From NCBI GenBank assembly GCA_021205005.1, contig JAJPYK010000279.1, positions 1 to 6,663 of the forward strand: a stretch of DNA of 6,663 nucleotides, in the 5' to 3' direction. The position numbers and the translations under genes are program-made. The notes below the pieces were generated by a model. It was not told the DNA's origin and searched no databases. It worked only from the letters and a program-made list of their open reading frames with translations. Below, piece by piece: positions 1 to 6,016 of the stretch. Position 1 is the stretch's first letter. Each line of letters begins with the position of its first letter. Origin of the DNA: Paraprevotella sp. GTDB lineage: Bacteria > Bacteroidota > Bacteroidia > Bacteroidales > Bacteroidaceae.

Positions 1-16
1 CGAAGATACGGATTAA

Positions 17-277
17 GATTTGCCTACGAAAAGAAAAAGTGTAGCGTATCTATTGTACTTTACATGTAAGGACAACAAGTTGAGAGTATGCAAAGTATTT
101 ATGCTTGAATTTGAGTTTGAGGGATGCACTTTCTCTTTTCCTTTTCTTCTTGACAAGAGTTTGGATAAGCCAGCTATATTAGGCAGAGAATCATTAAACC
201 ATATAACCAAAACAGTTATGAAACACATAAAGCAGAAACTTAGTACTCCTATAAGTGCATCCTTTGGCTTAGTATAA
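17..277 (+). CDS. Small unrecognised ORF, possibly the 3' part of a decayed gene
   Basis: The frame is open from just after a TAA at 14-16 to the TAA at 275-277, about 86 codons in AT-rich DNA where stops should be frequent. A TTG at 20 could start it, giving 85 residues; an internal ATG lies at 107. The product is basic at the N-terminus (PTKRKS), has a central stretch rich in Phe and Glu, and ends in a Lys/Thr-rich segment. I recognise no domain, signal peptide or membrane segment. The main support for the plus strand is a terminator-like hairpin starting 14 nt after the stop. An overlapping minus-strand frame (13-228) is less supported because nothing marks its ends. Composition differs from the operon to the right and fits accessory DNA. 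It could be a gene fragment left by rearrangement, or not expressed at all. Confidence 0.3.
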   Translation, partial: DLPTKRKSVAYLLYFTCKDNKLRVCKVFMLEFEFEGCTFSFPFLLDKSLDKPAILGRESLNHITKTVMKHIKQKLSTPISASFGLV

Positions 278-291
278 CTTTAGCCATTGTT

Positions 292-318
292 GGTCAATAG
301 TTGTTCTATTGGCTTTTT
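292..318 (+). terminator. Probable intrinsic terminator after the first ORF
   Basis: Nine pairs, GGTCAATAG (292-300) with CTATTGGCT (306-314), include two G-T wobbles. They close a 5-nt loop TTGTT, and a T-run at 314-318 follows. The six innermost pairs are perfect Watson-Crick. The T-run is only on the plus strand, so the hairpin would stop rightward transcripts ending near 277. Confidence 0.45.
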
Positions 319-371
319 AAGAGATTATTAAAAGACTGACATACAGTAATTTCAAGTAGATTTATCTGTAG

Positions 372-632
372 ACTCATAAGCTGGAATCTGCAATGCCCAC
401 GGCGCTTGACTAGGACTCCAATTTGCGCAGGCTCAGGCGCTTCATCGCACACTATGCGCTTAACTTTGACATTGTGTGTGGCTGGAATGGTATTCTCTCT
501 TTTTTCCCACAAGAAAAAACTTGTGTTGTCGATGGACAGTACAAACTGGAAGTTCGGAGACGTTGGAAAATCCACAGCATGTTGCCCCCGTGCGTCAAAC
601 ACCGTTGCCCCTCATGGCCATTTAAGTATTGA
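372..632 (+). pseudogene. Decayed IS4-type transposase fragment
   Basis: A broken transposase is readable by switching frames. In the frame of position 423 the sequence gives DSNLRRLRRFIAHYALNFDIV followed by a segment ending FFPQEK (about 414-515), preceded by an in-frame TAG at 411-413. The matching text then continues in the frame of position 406 as KLVLSMDSTNWKFGDV (about 514-562), and possibly returns to the first frame (IHSML...WPFKY) before a TGA at 630-632. The pattern 'SLRRxQRF...LVLSMDRTNWKFG' is the segment around the first catalytic Asp (DDE residue 1) in IS4-type transposases common in Bacteroidetes; here Arg of DRTNW is Ser. No other catalytic regions remain and the first third is unreadable, so this is an inactive relic. 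Family assignment is from recall of the motif, not from a search. Exact ends are uncertain. Confidence 0.6.
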
Positions 633-667
633 CCCTGTCAGCTGTGAGTTCTGACAGGGGATTTTTT
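633..667 (+). terminator. Intrinsic terminator, perfect 9-bp stem
   Basis: CCCTGTCAG (633-641) pairs perfectly with CTGACAGGG (651-659) across a 9-nt loop, and TTTTTT follows at 662-667. It sits immediately after the transposase relic and faces the same way. It may therefore have been the terminator of a former gene whose middle was lost, or it may insulate what lies to the right. Confidence 0.7.
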
Positions 668-733
668 GTATTTTCGTTTACCGTCCTGGTCGACGGTTAA
701 AGCCGTAAATACAATGGTAAAATTAAAAAATGT

Positions 734-754
734 GAGGGTGTGTCATAATTCAAA
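734..754 (+). repeat. Left terminal inverted repeat of the MITE-like element
   Basis: This 21-nt arm is perfectly inverted at 893-913. Symmetry stops at both its outer and inner edges: base 733 does not pair with 914, nor 755 with 892. That gives a sharp boundary typical of a transposase-recognised end. Confidence 0.8.
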
Positions 755-794
755 AAGCACTTTGAAAAAGTAATAATCAGAAACTTCATTCAAT

Positions 795-842
795 AAAAAC
801 AACCATATAGAGCTTCGTGGAGAGCTTTATAAGGTTGTTTTT
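795..842. terminator. Long hairpin inside the MITE-like element, usable as a terminator on either strand
   Basis: AAAAACAACC (795-804) pairs with GGTTGTTTTT (833-842). After one A-A mismatch, TATAGAGCT (806-814) pairs with AGCTTTATA (823-831) with one G-U. The loop is 8 nt. The stem therefore totals about 19 pairs. Because it starts with five A and ends with five T, both strands present a stem followed by U residues, the layout of a bidirectional terminator. The upper stem is AU-rich, so efficiency is uncertain. Confidence 0.5.
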
Positions 843-892
843 GCTTAGTTCAACGGAGGATACTTACAGATTATAAGTTGTCAATCTCAAAA

Positions 893-913
893 TTTGAATT
901 ATGACACACCCTC
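893..913 (-). repeat. Right terminal inverted repeat of the MITE-like element
   Basis: Exact reverse complement of 734-754 over 21 nt. It is followed by GTTTTTG, where the flanking sequence resumes. Confidence 0.8.
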
Positions 914-1151
914 GTTTTTGAAAGCATCTCCGCCTTGTTCCATTCCTGATCTGTCCTATATATAAATAGGAAAGGAAAGGGATGGTTTTTCAAAGATAAC
1001 ATTTCTTTTTCGATAAAATAAATCCCCGTTTACCGGAATCCGTTTACATTTGCTCTCCGGAAGTCCGATAGCGACGAAAGGACGCATCCGCCGCTTTCTG
1101 CCGCATCGGCCTCTGACCTGTATCTCATTATAAATAGAAAACCTGAAGACC
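914..1151. other. Non-coding region upstream of the operon
   Basis: This stretch lies between the MITE-like element and the first operon gene. It shows no convincing ORF. It contains a short palindrome CCTAT(N6)ATAGG at 955-970, an AT-rich part up to about 1020, and a GC-richer part from about 1025 to 1110 that may be the start of the native chromosomal backbone or the untranslated leader. Nothing resembling an RNA gene or riboswitch was recognised. Confidence 0.5.
1045..1052 (+). promoter_or_regulatory. Candidate Bacteroidetes -7 box for the operon
   Basis: TACATTTG matches the Bacteroidetes -7 consensus TAnnTTTG exactly. It would start transcription near 1058-1060 and give a leader of about 90 nt before the ATG at 1152. 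No good TTTG -33 box is visible about 20 bp upstream, only AT-rich sequence, so the call rests on one motif. Confidence 0.3.
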
Positions 1152-2687
1152 ATGCTCAAAAAAGTCTTATCCTGTCCGCATGAAGTCATATTCTTTTTCT
1201 CCGTTTGGGCTTTCTCCACACTGTGGTATGGAGATGTCTTCACCATGGCCCGCGAATATAGTTTCTTTTCTTTCCGGCCGTTCCTCATGCGCTCCGTAAC
1301 CAATTTGTCCGGGGGCTACCTGTGGATGGCGGGGCGCGGACTGCTCGACTTATTTGCTTTTCCCTGGTTGGGAGGCTTGGCCGTGGCCTTTTTACTCACG
1401 TGCGGGAGCTGGCTCCTCGGAGGTTTGTTCTGCATTCCGGCCCGTTTCCGAGCCCTTCAGTACCTGCCGGCTTCGGCATACCTGTGGGAAATCACACGGC
1501 AGGGATTCGATGCTTTCGTTTATGCCGCGCCGGGGAAAATTTTAGGGATCCCATTGGGTATCACATTGATATTAGGCCTATGCGCCCTCATGCTCCGTCT
1601 GGTTTTCCATCGACACATTCCGTTGCCGGGCCAGAACCGGAGAGAAGAAAAAGACGGGATCAGATGGGCCAATCTGGTCCTCACACTATTGTTGCCGGTC
1701 TGCGTGGCTTTCTACGGCGCACAGGCCCGATCCTACGTCCGCGTCACCGCCCGCTTGCAACGGCTCATGCGGGAACAGCGATGGGAGGATATGATACGGA
1801 CGGCACAGCAATGGAAAGGAAGCAACCGGCAGATCGCAGCCTATTATGCCATCGCCCTGAACCATACGGGCCGTTTGCTCGAGGATTTGTTCCGGATCAG
1901 ATACGACTTTGAGCCCATTCACCTGACGTCGCGTAACGGGAAACCCAGTGACGGTCGCGACATCTATGAATCGGACTGCAATTTCCATGCGGGACTGCTG
2001 CAAACCGCTTACCGGAAAGATATGGAACTCAACGTACTCGACGGCGTATGTACGTCGCGGTTGCGGCACATGATTCGCTACGCCGTCATGAAGGGCGAGA
2101 CCAATCTGGCCTTGCGCTATTTATATGTATTGTCGCAACAACCTTTCGAGAAGGACTTAGTCGCCCGTTACCGCCATCTGGCCCAATCGCCTGAAGAGGT
2201 GAACCAGGATGCCGAGCTGGCTTTCATCCGTCAGCTGACTCCCGAGACCGATACCTTTGAAAGTTACCTGTTGCCGCCTACGTTCATCGGATACTATCTG
2301 ACCTTGCAGAAGCCGGCCAATCAGGCTCAATTGGATGCCGCCACGGCTGCGGCGTTATACACCAAATCCATGCCGCTGTTCCTGCACTATGCCCAGACTT
2401 ACCTGCAAAACCGCATGCTTCCGTCGACTGTGGGAGACGCGCTGGGACTGGCTTATGCCAACCAGTCGCAGTCGCAGACACTGCCGACACTGCTCATGCC
2501 CTACACCGCACGCCTCATGTCTTTCACGCGGGACATCGGCGGAGCCGATCCACAGACGGTATCCGACGCAGACCATGCGCTGTTCTATAAATACCGAGGA
2601 TTCTATCCTTATTATTATTTCTTCGGAAACCGTGCGAAAAATACCCATAACGAACCGACGCCAACCCATGAAGGAGGAGTAAACTGA
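1152..2687 (+). CDS. DUF6057-like polytopic inner-membrane protein
   Basis: A 511-residue protein with an N-terminal membrane half and a soluble C-terminal half. Hydrophobic segments are seen at about residues 12-27, 66-93, 132-152 and 173-190, with a possible amphipathic stretch at 104-127. From about 195 onward the sequence is helical and repeat-like (RLMREQRWEDMIRTAQQW, then NLALRYLYVLSQQPFEKD), resembling TPR-type hairpins. The tail holds an aromatic cluster, FYKYRGFYPYYYFFGNR (residues 478-494). This architecture and the aromatic tail match my recollection of the Bacteroidetes family DUF6057, whose function is unknown; no enzyme motif is visible. The ATG at 1152 keeps the first membrane segment; starting at Met32 would lose it. 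No strong ribosome binding site precedes it, which is normal in this phylum. The stop TGA overlaps the next gene's ATG by one base, so the two are almost certainly co-translated. I infer that it anchors or partners the downstream lipoprotein. Confidence 0.8.
   Translation: MLKKVLSCPHEVIFFFSVWAFSTLWYGDVFTMAREYSFFSFRPFLMRSVTNLSGGYLWMAGRGLLDLFAFPWLGGLAVAFLLTCGSWLLGGLFCIPARFRALQYLPASAYLWEITRQGFDAFVYAAPGKILGIPLGITLILGLCALMLRLVFHRHIPLPGQNRREEKDGIRWANLVLTLLLPVCVAFYGAQARSYVRVTARLQRLMREQRWEDMIRTAQQWKGSNRQIAAYYAIALNHTGRLLEDLFRIRYDFEPIHLTSRNGKPSDGRDIYESDCNFHAGLLQTAYRKDMELNVLDGVCTSRLRHMIRYAVMKGETNLALRYLYVLSQQPFEKDLVARYRHLAQSPEEVNQDAELAFIRQLTPETDTFESYLLPPTFIGYYLTLQKPANQAQLDAATAAALYTKSMPLFLHYAQTYLQNRMLPSTVGDALGLAYANQSQSQTLPTLLMPYTARLMSFTRDIGGADPQTVSDADHALFYKYRGFYPYYYFFGNRAKNTHNEPTPTHEGGVN
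2671..2679 (+). promoter_or_regulatory. Strong Shine-Dalgarno inside the end of the DUF6057-like gene
   Basis: AAGGAGGAG lies 7 nt before the ATG at 2687 and within the codons for the last residues of the upstream protein. Bacteroidetes genes seldom carry such a site, and the other starts in this window lack one. It fixes the start of the lipoprotein gene and fits reinitiation at the TGATG overlap. Confidence 0.7.
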
Positions 2688-4285
2688 TGAAAAATAAAAA
2701 CGTGATCCTGCGCCCGTCGGGCTGCATACTTGCCGGGATACTGCTCTCCGTCCTGCTGTCCGTCACAGCCTGCCATTCCAAGCCCGCCGTTCCGGACACC
2801 TTTCAAAAGACCGAAAAAAAACCCTTGATCTTTCCCGACTATACGGACATTACTTGTCCTTGGAACATCGCCCCGCTCAATTTCAAAGTCATGAATGCGG
2901 GGAAGCGTTGCGTGGCCGAAATTCAAGGCCGCGGAACGTCGTACGTAGTGGAGTCGGACGGAGAGGGAAATATCTGCTTCGACAGCGGAGAATGGAGAAA
3001 GATACTGGAAACGCATAAGGGACAGTCACTGACCGTCACCCTTTACATCGACGGGAAACAGGGATGGAGACGACTGCATCCTTATACGTTACAGGTGGCC
3101 CCGGAACCCATCGATAGCTTCCTCACTTATCGGCTCATCGAACCGGGCTACGTGGCGTTCCGACGCATGGGTATCTACCAACGTAACCTGACCGACTTCG
3201 ACGTCAAGACTTTGTACGAAAACAACGCGCAATATGACGATAAACAAAATCATTGCGTCAACTGCCACAATTATCAGAATTACGGCACGAAACGAATGAT
3301 GCTGCATGTCAGGGCGAATTACGCCGGCACGATGGTAGCCGACGGGGGAAGGCTGGAAAAGGTAGGATTCCCTAAAGACAGCCTGCCGGGAGGAGCCGTC
3401 TACCCGGCCTGGCATCCCACACGCCCGTGGATCATGTTCTCCAGCAACCGCACGGGACAGTCGTTCCACATCAACCATCCCGAAAAGGTCGAGGTGGAAG
3501 ATATGGCTTCCGACCTCATCTTCTATGACCACGAAAAGAAAACCGTGCGCTACATCCTGCATACCGACTCCGTGTTGGAAACGTTTCCGCACTGGCATCC
3601 CGGAGGCCGCCGGCTGTTCTACACCGCAGCCTACGTGCCGGATATGGCGGCGTTGTCTCCCGAAGACAAGGAGGCCTACGCCATAGAACATTACAAGGAC
3701 TTGCGTTACGACATCATGTATATGGACTTCGACCCCGATACGCAAACGTTCGGACCGCCGCACAAACTGGTCGACTGCTCCGCCCGGGGCAAAAGCGCAT
3801 CGGAAGTACGGGTAAGCCCCGACGGCAGATACCTGCTCTATACGTTGGCCGACTACGGACAGTTCCACATCTGGCATCAAAGCGTCGATTTATGGGCTTT
3901 CGACCTGCAAGGCGACAAAGGAGCTTTTCCGCTGCAAGAAGCCAACAGTCCCGAAGCCGACAGCTATCATTCGTGGAGCAGCAACGGCCGGTGGATTGCA
4001 TTCAGTTCGCGACGGGACGACGGCAACTATACGCGGGTCTATATCACTTATTTCGACCGGAACGGCAGAGCCCGCAAGGCTTTCATGCTCCCGCAGGCCG
4101 ACCCCGGCGACAACATCCTTCTGCTGAAGAGTTACAACGTACCCGAACTGACTCGGGAGCCCGTCGGTTTCAGTCGGGAAATCCTCGAAAAGGCCGTCCG
4201 CGAGACGCAGGCGGAGACCGTCCGGTTCGAGTCTCAACGTCCGCAAAAGGCGGAATCTTCAGCCCATCATTCGCATCCATCTTAA
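2687..4285 (+). CDS. PD40/TolB-like beta-propeller lipoprotein with one CxxCH haem-binding motif
   Basis: 532 residues. The N-terminus is a lipoprotein signal: basic start, hydrophobic 12-26, lipobox VTAC with lipidated Cys29. The residues after it (CHSKPAVPD) lack the acidic surface-export signal of Bacteroidetes lipoproteins, so a periplasmic location is more likely. Residues about 50-150 form a beta-rich N-terminal domain. CVNCH at 190-194 is a c-type haem attachment motif with His194 as proximal ligand; distal candidates are Met204, Met205 and His207. PD40-type blades follow: WHPTRPWIMFSSNRTG (242-257), HWHPGGRRLFYTA (302-314), RVSPDGRYLLYTLAD (375-389) and SWSSNGRWIAFSSRRDDG (429-446). 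The tail is His-rich (HHSH). I recall this arrangement from Bacteroidetes proteins annotated 'TolB-like translocation protein' or 'PD40 domain protein'; their role is not established. Redox or sensing function is inference. It is translationally coupled to the membrane protein upstream and 11 bp from the esterase gene. Confidence 0.85.
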   Translation: MKNKNVILRPSGCILAGILLSVLLSVTACHSKPAVPDTFQKTEKKPLIFPDYTDITCPWNIAPLNFKVMNAGKRCVAEIQGRGTSYVVESDGEGNICFDSGEWRKILETHKGQSLTVTLYIDGKQGWRRLHPYTLQVAPEPIDSFLTYRLIEPGYVAFRRMGIYQRNLTDFDVKTLYENNAQYDDKQNHCVNCHNYQNYGTKRMMLHVRANYAGTMVADGGRLEKVGFPKDSLPGGAVYPAWHPTRPWIMFSSNRTGQSFHINHPEKVEVEDMASDLIFYDHEKKTVRYILHTDSVLETFPHWHPGGRRLFYTAAYVPDMAALSPEDKEAYAIEHYKDLRYDIMYMDFDPDTQTFGPPHKLVDCSARGKSASEVRVSPDGRYLLYTLADYGQFHIWHQSVDLWAFDLQGDKGAFPLQEANSPEADSYHSWSSNGRWIAFSSRRDDGNYTRVYITYFDRNGRARKAFMLPQADPGDNILLLKSYNVPELTREPVGFSREILEKAVRETQAETVRFESQRPQKAESSAHHSHPS

Positions 4286-4296
4286 ATATCAACTTC

Positions 4297-5940
4297 ATGA
4301 AAAAAAACAGCATCATGGCACTTTTCCTGTTCGGATGCAGCCTCCAGACCATGGCCCAATCCACAACGGACTTCACTCCGATGGAAGACGTGAACCACGT
4401 GACAGATCTAACGTTCGACAGTCTGGAACTGGCCAACACGACACGCCCCGTGCCCGGTTCGTCACGACGGGGCAATCATCCCGTACTCTTCCTCGTTGGC
4501 AACTCCACCATGCGGACGGGTACGAAAGGCAACGGTGACAACGGACAATGGGGATGGGGGTATTTCGTCCATGAATACTTTGCCCCCGACCGCAGCCCGG
4601 TGGAAAATCATGCCCTTGGAGGCATGAGCAGCCGGACTTTCTATCGTAAACTTTGGCCCGACGTAAAGAAAGGCATCCGAAAGGGAGATTACGTCATCAT
4701 CGAACTGGGGCACAACGACAACGGTCCGTTCGACAGCGGACGGGCACGCGCCTCGATACGCGGCATCAGCCCCACCGACTCGCTCTGCGTCACCATCCGG
4801 GAGACCGGCGAGAAAGAAACGGTGTACAGTTACGGAGAATACCTGCGGAGATTCGTGAAAGAATGCAAGGCATTGGGCGCATGTCCCATCCTGCTCTCGC
4901 TCACGCCGCGCAATGCTTGGGACGAAAAGAACCCGGGGCATCTCGTCCGCGTCAACGAGACATTCGGACTGTGGGCCCGACAGGTGGCCGAGGAGCAAGA
5001 CGTGCCGTTCGTGGACCTGAACGAAATATCGGCCTCGAAGTTCGACCGGTTCTCCACCTGGAAAGTCGACTATCATTTCTATCTGGACCACATCCACACC
5101 AGCGAATTCGGCGCACGCCTCAACGCTCGTTCCGCAGCCGAAGGCTTGGCTGCCGCCACACATCCCGCCCTGAAAGCATTACAGAGCGACCTGACGAATC
5201 TGACCCTACCCGTCACGAATGTGAAACGTGAAGAGGGCAAACCCGTGGTGTTCATCACCGGCGATTCTACCGTAAAGAACGAAGACAAAGACGAGAACGG
5301 CATGTGGGGATGGGGAAGCCAGGCCGCCTCGATCTTCGACACCGACAAAATCACCATCGACAACGAGGCTATGGCCGGTCGGAGTACGCGCACGTACTTG
5401 GAGGAAGGACGATGGGAACGGGTGTACAACTCCATCCGTCCGGGCGATTTCGTACTCATCCAATTCGGTCATAATGACATCAGCGATATCGACGGGGAGA
5501 AAGCGCGCGGCGTCATCGCCTGTGCCCAAGACACGAGCCACGTCTACCGTATTCATACCGGCAATAAAAATTACAACGAAGTGGTATATTCTTTCGGATG
5601 GTATCTGAAGAAATTCATCGACGACGTGCGCGAAAAGGGAGGTACGCCTATCCTGGTGTCGCTCACGCCGCGCAACGAATGGCCCGGAGGAAAAATAGAA
5701 CGCCGCAACGACACTTACGGCCAATGGTATCGCGCCGTGGTAGCCGAGACAGCCGTTGAGTTCGTCGACTTGCACAACATCACGGCCGACGCCCTCGACA
5801 GCATAGGACGCGAAGGGGCGAAAGCTTATTACAATCATGACCATACACACACCTCGTTGTTGGGGGCACGCCTCAACGCACAAGACATAGCCAAGGGGTT
5901 GCGGGCCATCGACAGTCCGTTGGCGGAATATTTGAAATAA
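4297..5940 (+). CDS. Secreted tandem SGNH hydrolase, rhamnogalacturonan acetylesterase (CE12) type
   Basis: 547 residues. A signal peptide (basic MKKN, hydrophobic 5-19, cleavage near TMA-Q) sends it to the periplasm or beyond. Two homologous SGNH domains follow. Domain 1 (about 62-290): FLVGNST with Ser70, block II NHALGG (Gly109), block III GHND (138-141), block V DHIH (Asp264, His267). Domain 2 (about 315-540): FITGDST with Ser324, NEAMAGRS (Gly361), GHND (391-394), DHTH (Asp515, His518). Each has the LTPRN strand typical of CE12-like esterases. In the family these enzymes remove acetyl groups from rhamnogalacturonan or related glycans using the Ser-His-Asp triad. Both triads look complete; domain 1 has GNS where GDS is usual, and the replaced residue is not part of the triad. 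A single domain is about 230-250 residues, so the length is explained by duplication. The same frame stays open upstream to 3892, but that overlaps the lipoprotein gene and lacks a signal peptide. Substrate is inferred; no SusC/SusD pair or pectin lyase is visible here. Confidence 0.88.
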   Translation: MKKNSIMALFLFGCSLQTMAQSTTDFTPMEDVNHVTDLTFDSLELANTTRPVPGSSRRGNHPVLFLVGNSTMRTGTKGNGDNGQWGWGYFVHEYFAPDRSPVENHALGGMSSRTFYRKLWPDVKKGIRKGDYVIIELGHNDNGPFDSGRARASIRGISPTDSLCVTIRETGEKETVYSYGEYLRRFVKECKALGACPILLSLTPRNAWDEKNPGHLVRVNETFGLWARQVAEEQDVPFVDLNEISASKFDRFSTWKVDYHFYLDHIHTSEFGARLNARSAAEGLAAATHPALKALQSDLTNLTLPVTNVKREEGKPVVFITGDSTVKNEDKDENGMWGWGSQAASIFDTDKITIDNEAMAGRSTRTYLEEGRWERVYNSIRPGDFVLIQFGHNDISDIDGEKARGVIACAQDTSHVYRIHTGNKNYNEVVYSFGWYLKKFIDDVREKGGTPILVSLTPRNEWPGGKIERRNDTYGQWYRAVVAETAVEFVDLHNITADALDSIGREGAKAYYNHDHTHTSLLGARLNAQDIAKGLRAIDSPLAEYLK

Positions 5941-5961
5941 CCTTTTTCACTGTATTTTCGA

Positions 5962-5977
5962 AGGGGAAATCTCCCCT
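5962..5977 (+). other. Small GC-rich hairpin after the esterase gene
   Basis: AGGGGA (5962-5967) pairs with TCCCCT (5972-5977) around the tetraloop AATC. It has no T-run of its own and lies just before the terminator. It may protect the 3' end of the operon transcript or assist termination. Confidence 0.35.
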
Positions 5978-5982
5978 CACTC

Positions 5983-6016
5983 AAGGTCCGGATCGATAAA
6001 TGTCCGGACTTTTTTT
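5983..6016 (+). terminator. Intrinsic terminator of the three-gene operon
   Basis: AAGGTCCGGA (5983-5992) pairs with TCCGGACTTT (6003-6012) with a single G-U. The loop is 10 nt and T's run unbroken from 6010 to 6016. It lies 42 nt after the esterase stop and faces the same way, closing the transcription unit. Confidence 0.85.

Larger units (their letters stand above)
734..913. mobile_element. MITE-like 180-bp non-coding element with perfect 21-bp terminal inverted repeats
   Basis: The left end, beginning GAGGGTGTGTCATAATTC (arm 734-754), is the exact reverse complement of the right end, finishing GAATTATGACACACCCTC (arm 893-913). The inner flanks keep weaker symmetry at the same offset: 771-780 on the left and 867-876 on the right match at 8 of 10 positions when one is reverse-complemented. 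No ORF fits inside 180 bp, so any movement would need a transposase supplied elsewhere. The only candidate target duplication is a 2-bp GT on each side (732-733 and 914-915), which could be chance. The centre is a long hairpin, listed separately. The parent IS family is not identified; the ends are not shown to belong to the IS4-like relic nearby. An end-to-end deletion derivative of an IS is the simplest reading. Confidence 0.75.

Noticed and set aside
306..602. Minus-strand 98-codon frame opposite the transposase relic
   Set aside because: It is antisense to a segment whose plus-strand translation matches a known transposase motif, so its openness is a by-product. It has no start signal or recognisable domain.
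668..720. Hairpin ACCGTC/GACGGT near 680-697 as a second terminator
   Set aside because: There are only six pairs and no T-run follows. A better terminator lies just upstream at 633-667.
734..913. Phase-variable invertible promoter segment bounded by the 21-bp inverted repeats
   Set aside because: The size would fit an invertible switch, but no promoter-like box was found inside. No invertase gene is in view, and the centre is a terminator-like hairpin. The ends look more like transposon termini. PCR or read-orientation analysis could reopen this.
3089..3880. Long minus-strand frame (263 codons) inside the lipoprotein gene
   Set aside because: The plus strand encodes a clear lipobox, CxxCH and PD40 blades. 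The minus frame is a GC-driven shadow with no recognisable features.
3892..4296. Upstream extension of the esterase frame to 3892, giving a 682-residue protein
   Set aside because: The extension overlaps the PD40 lipoprotein gene in another frame and is Arg/Gln-rich without structure. The ATG at 4297 directly begins a normal signal peptide.
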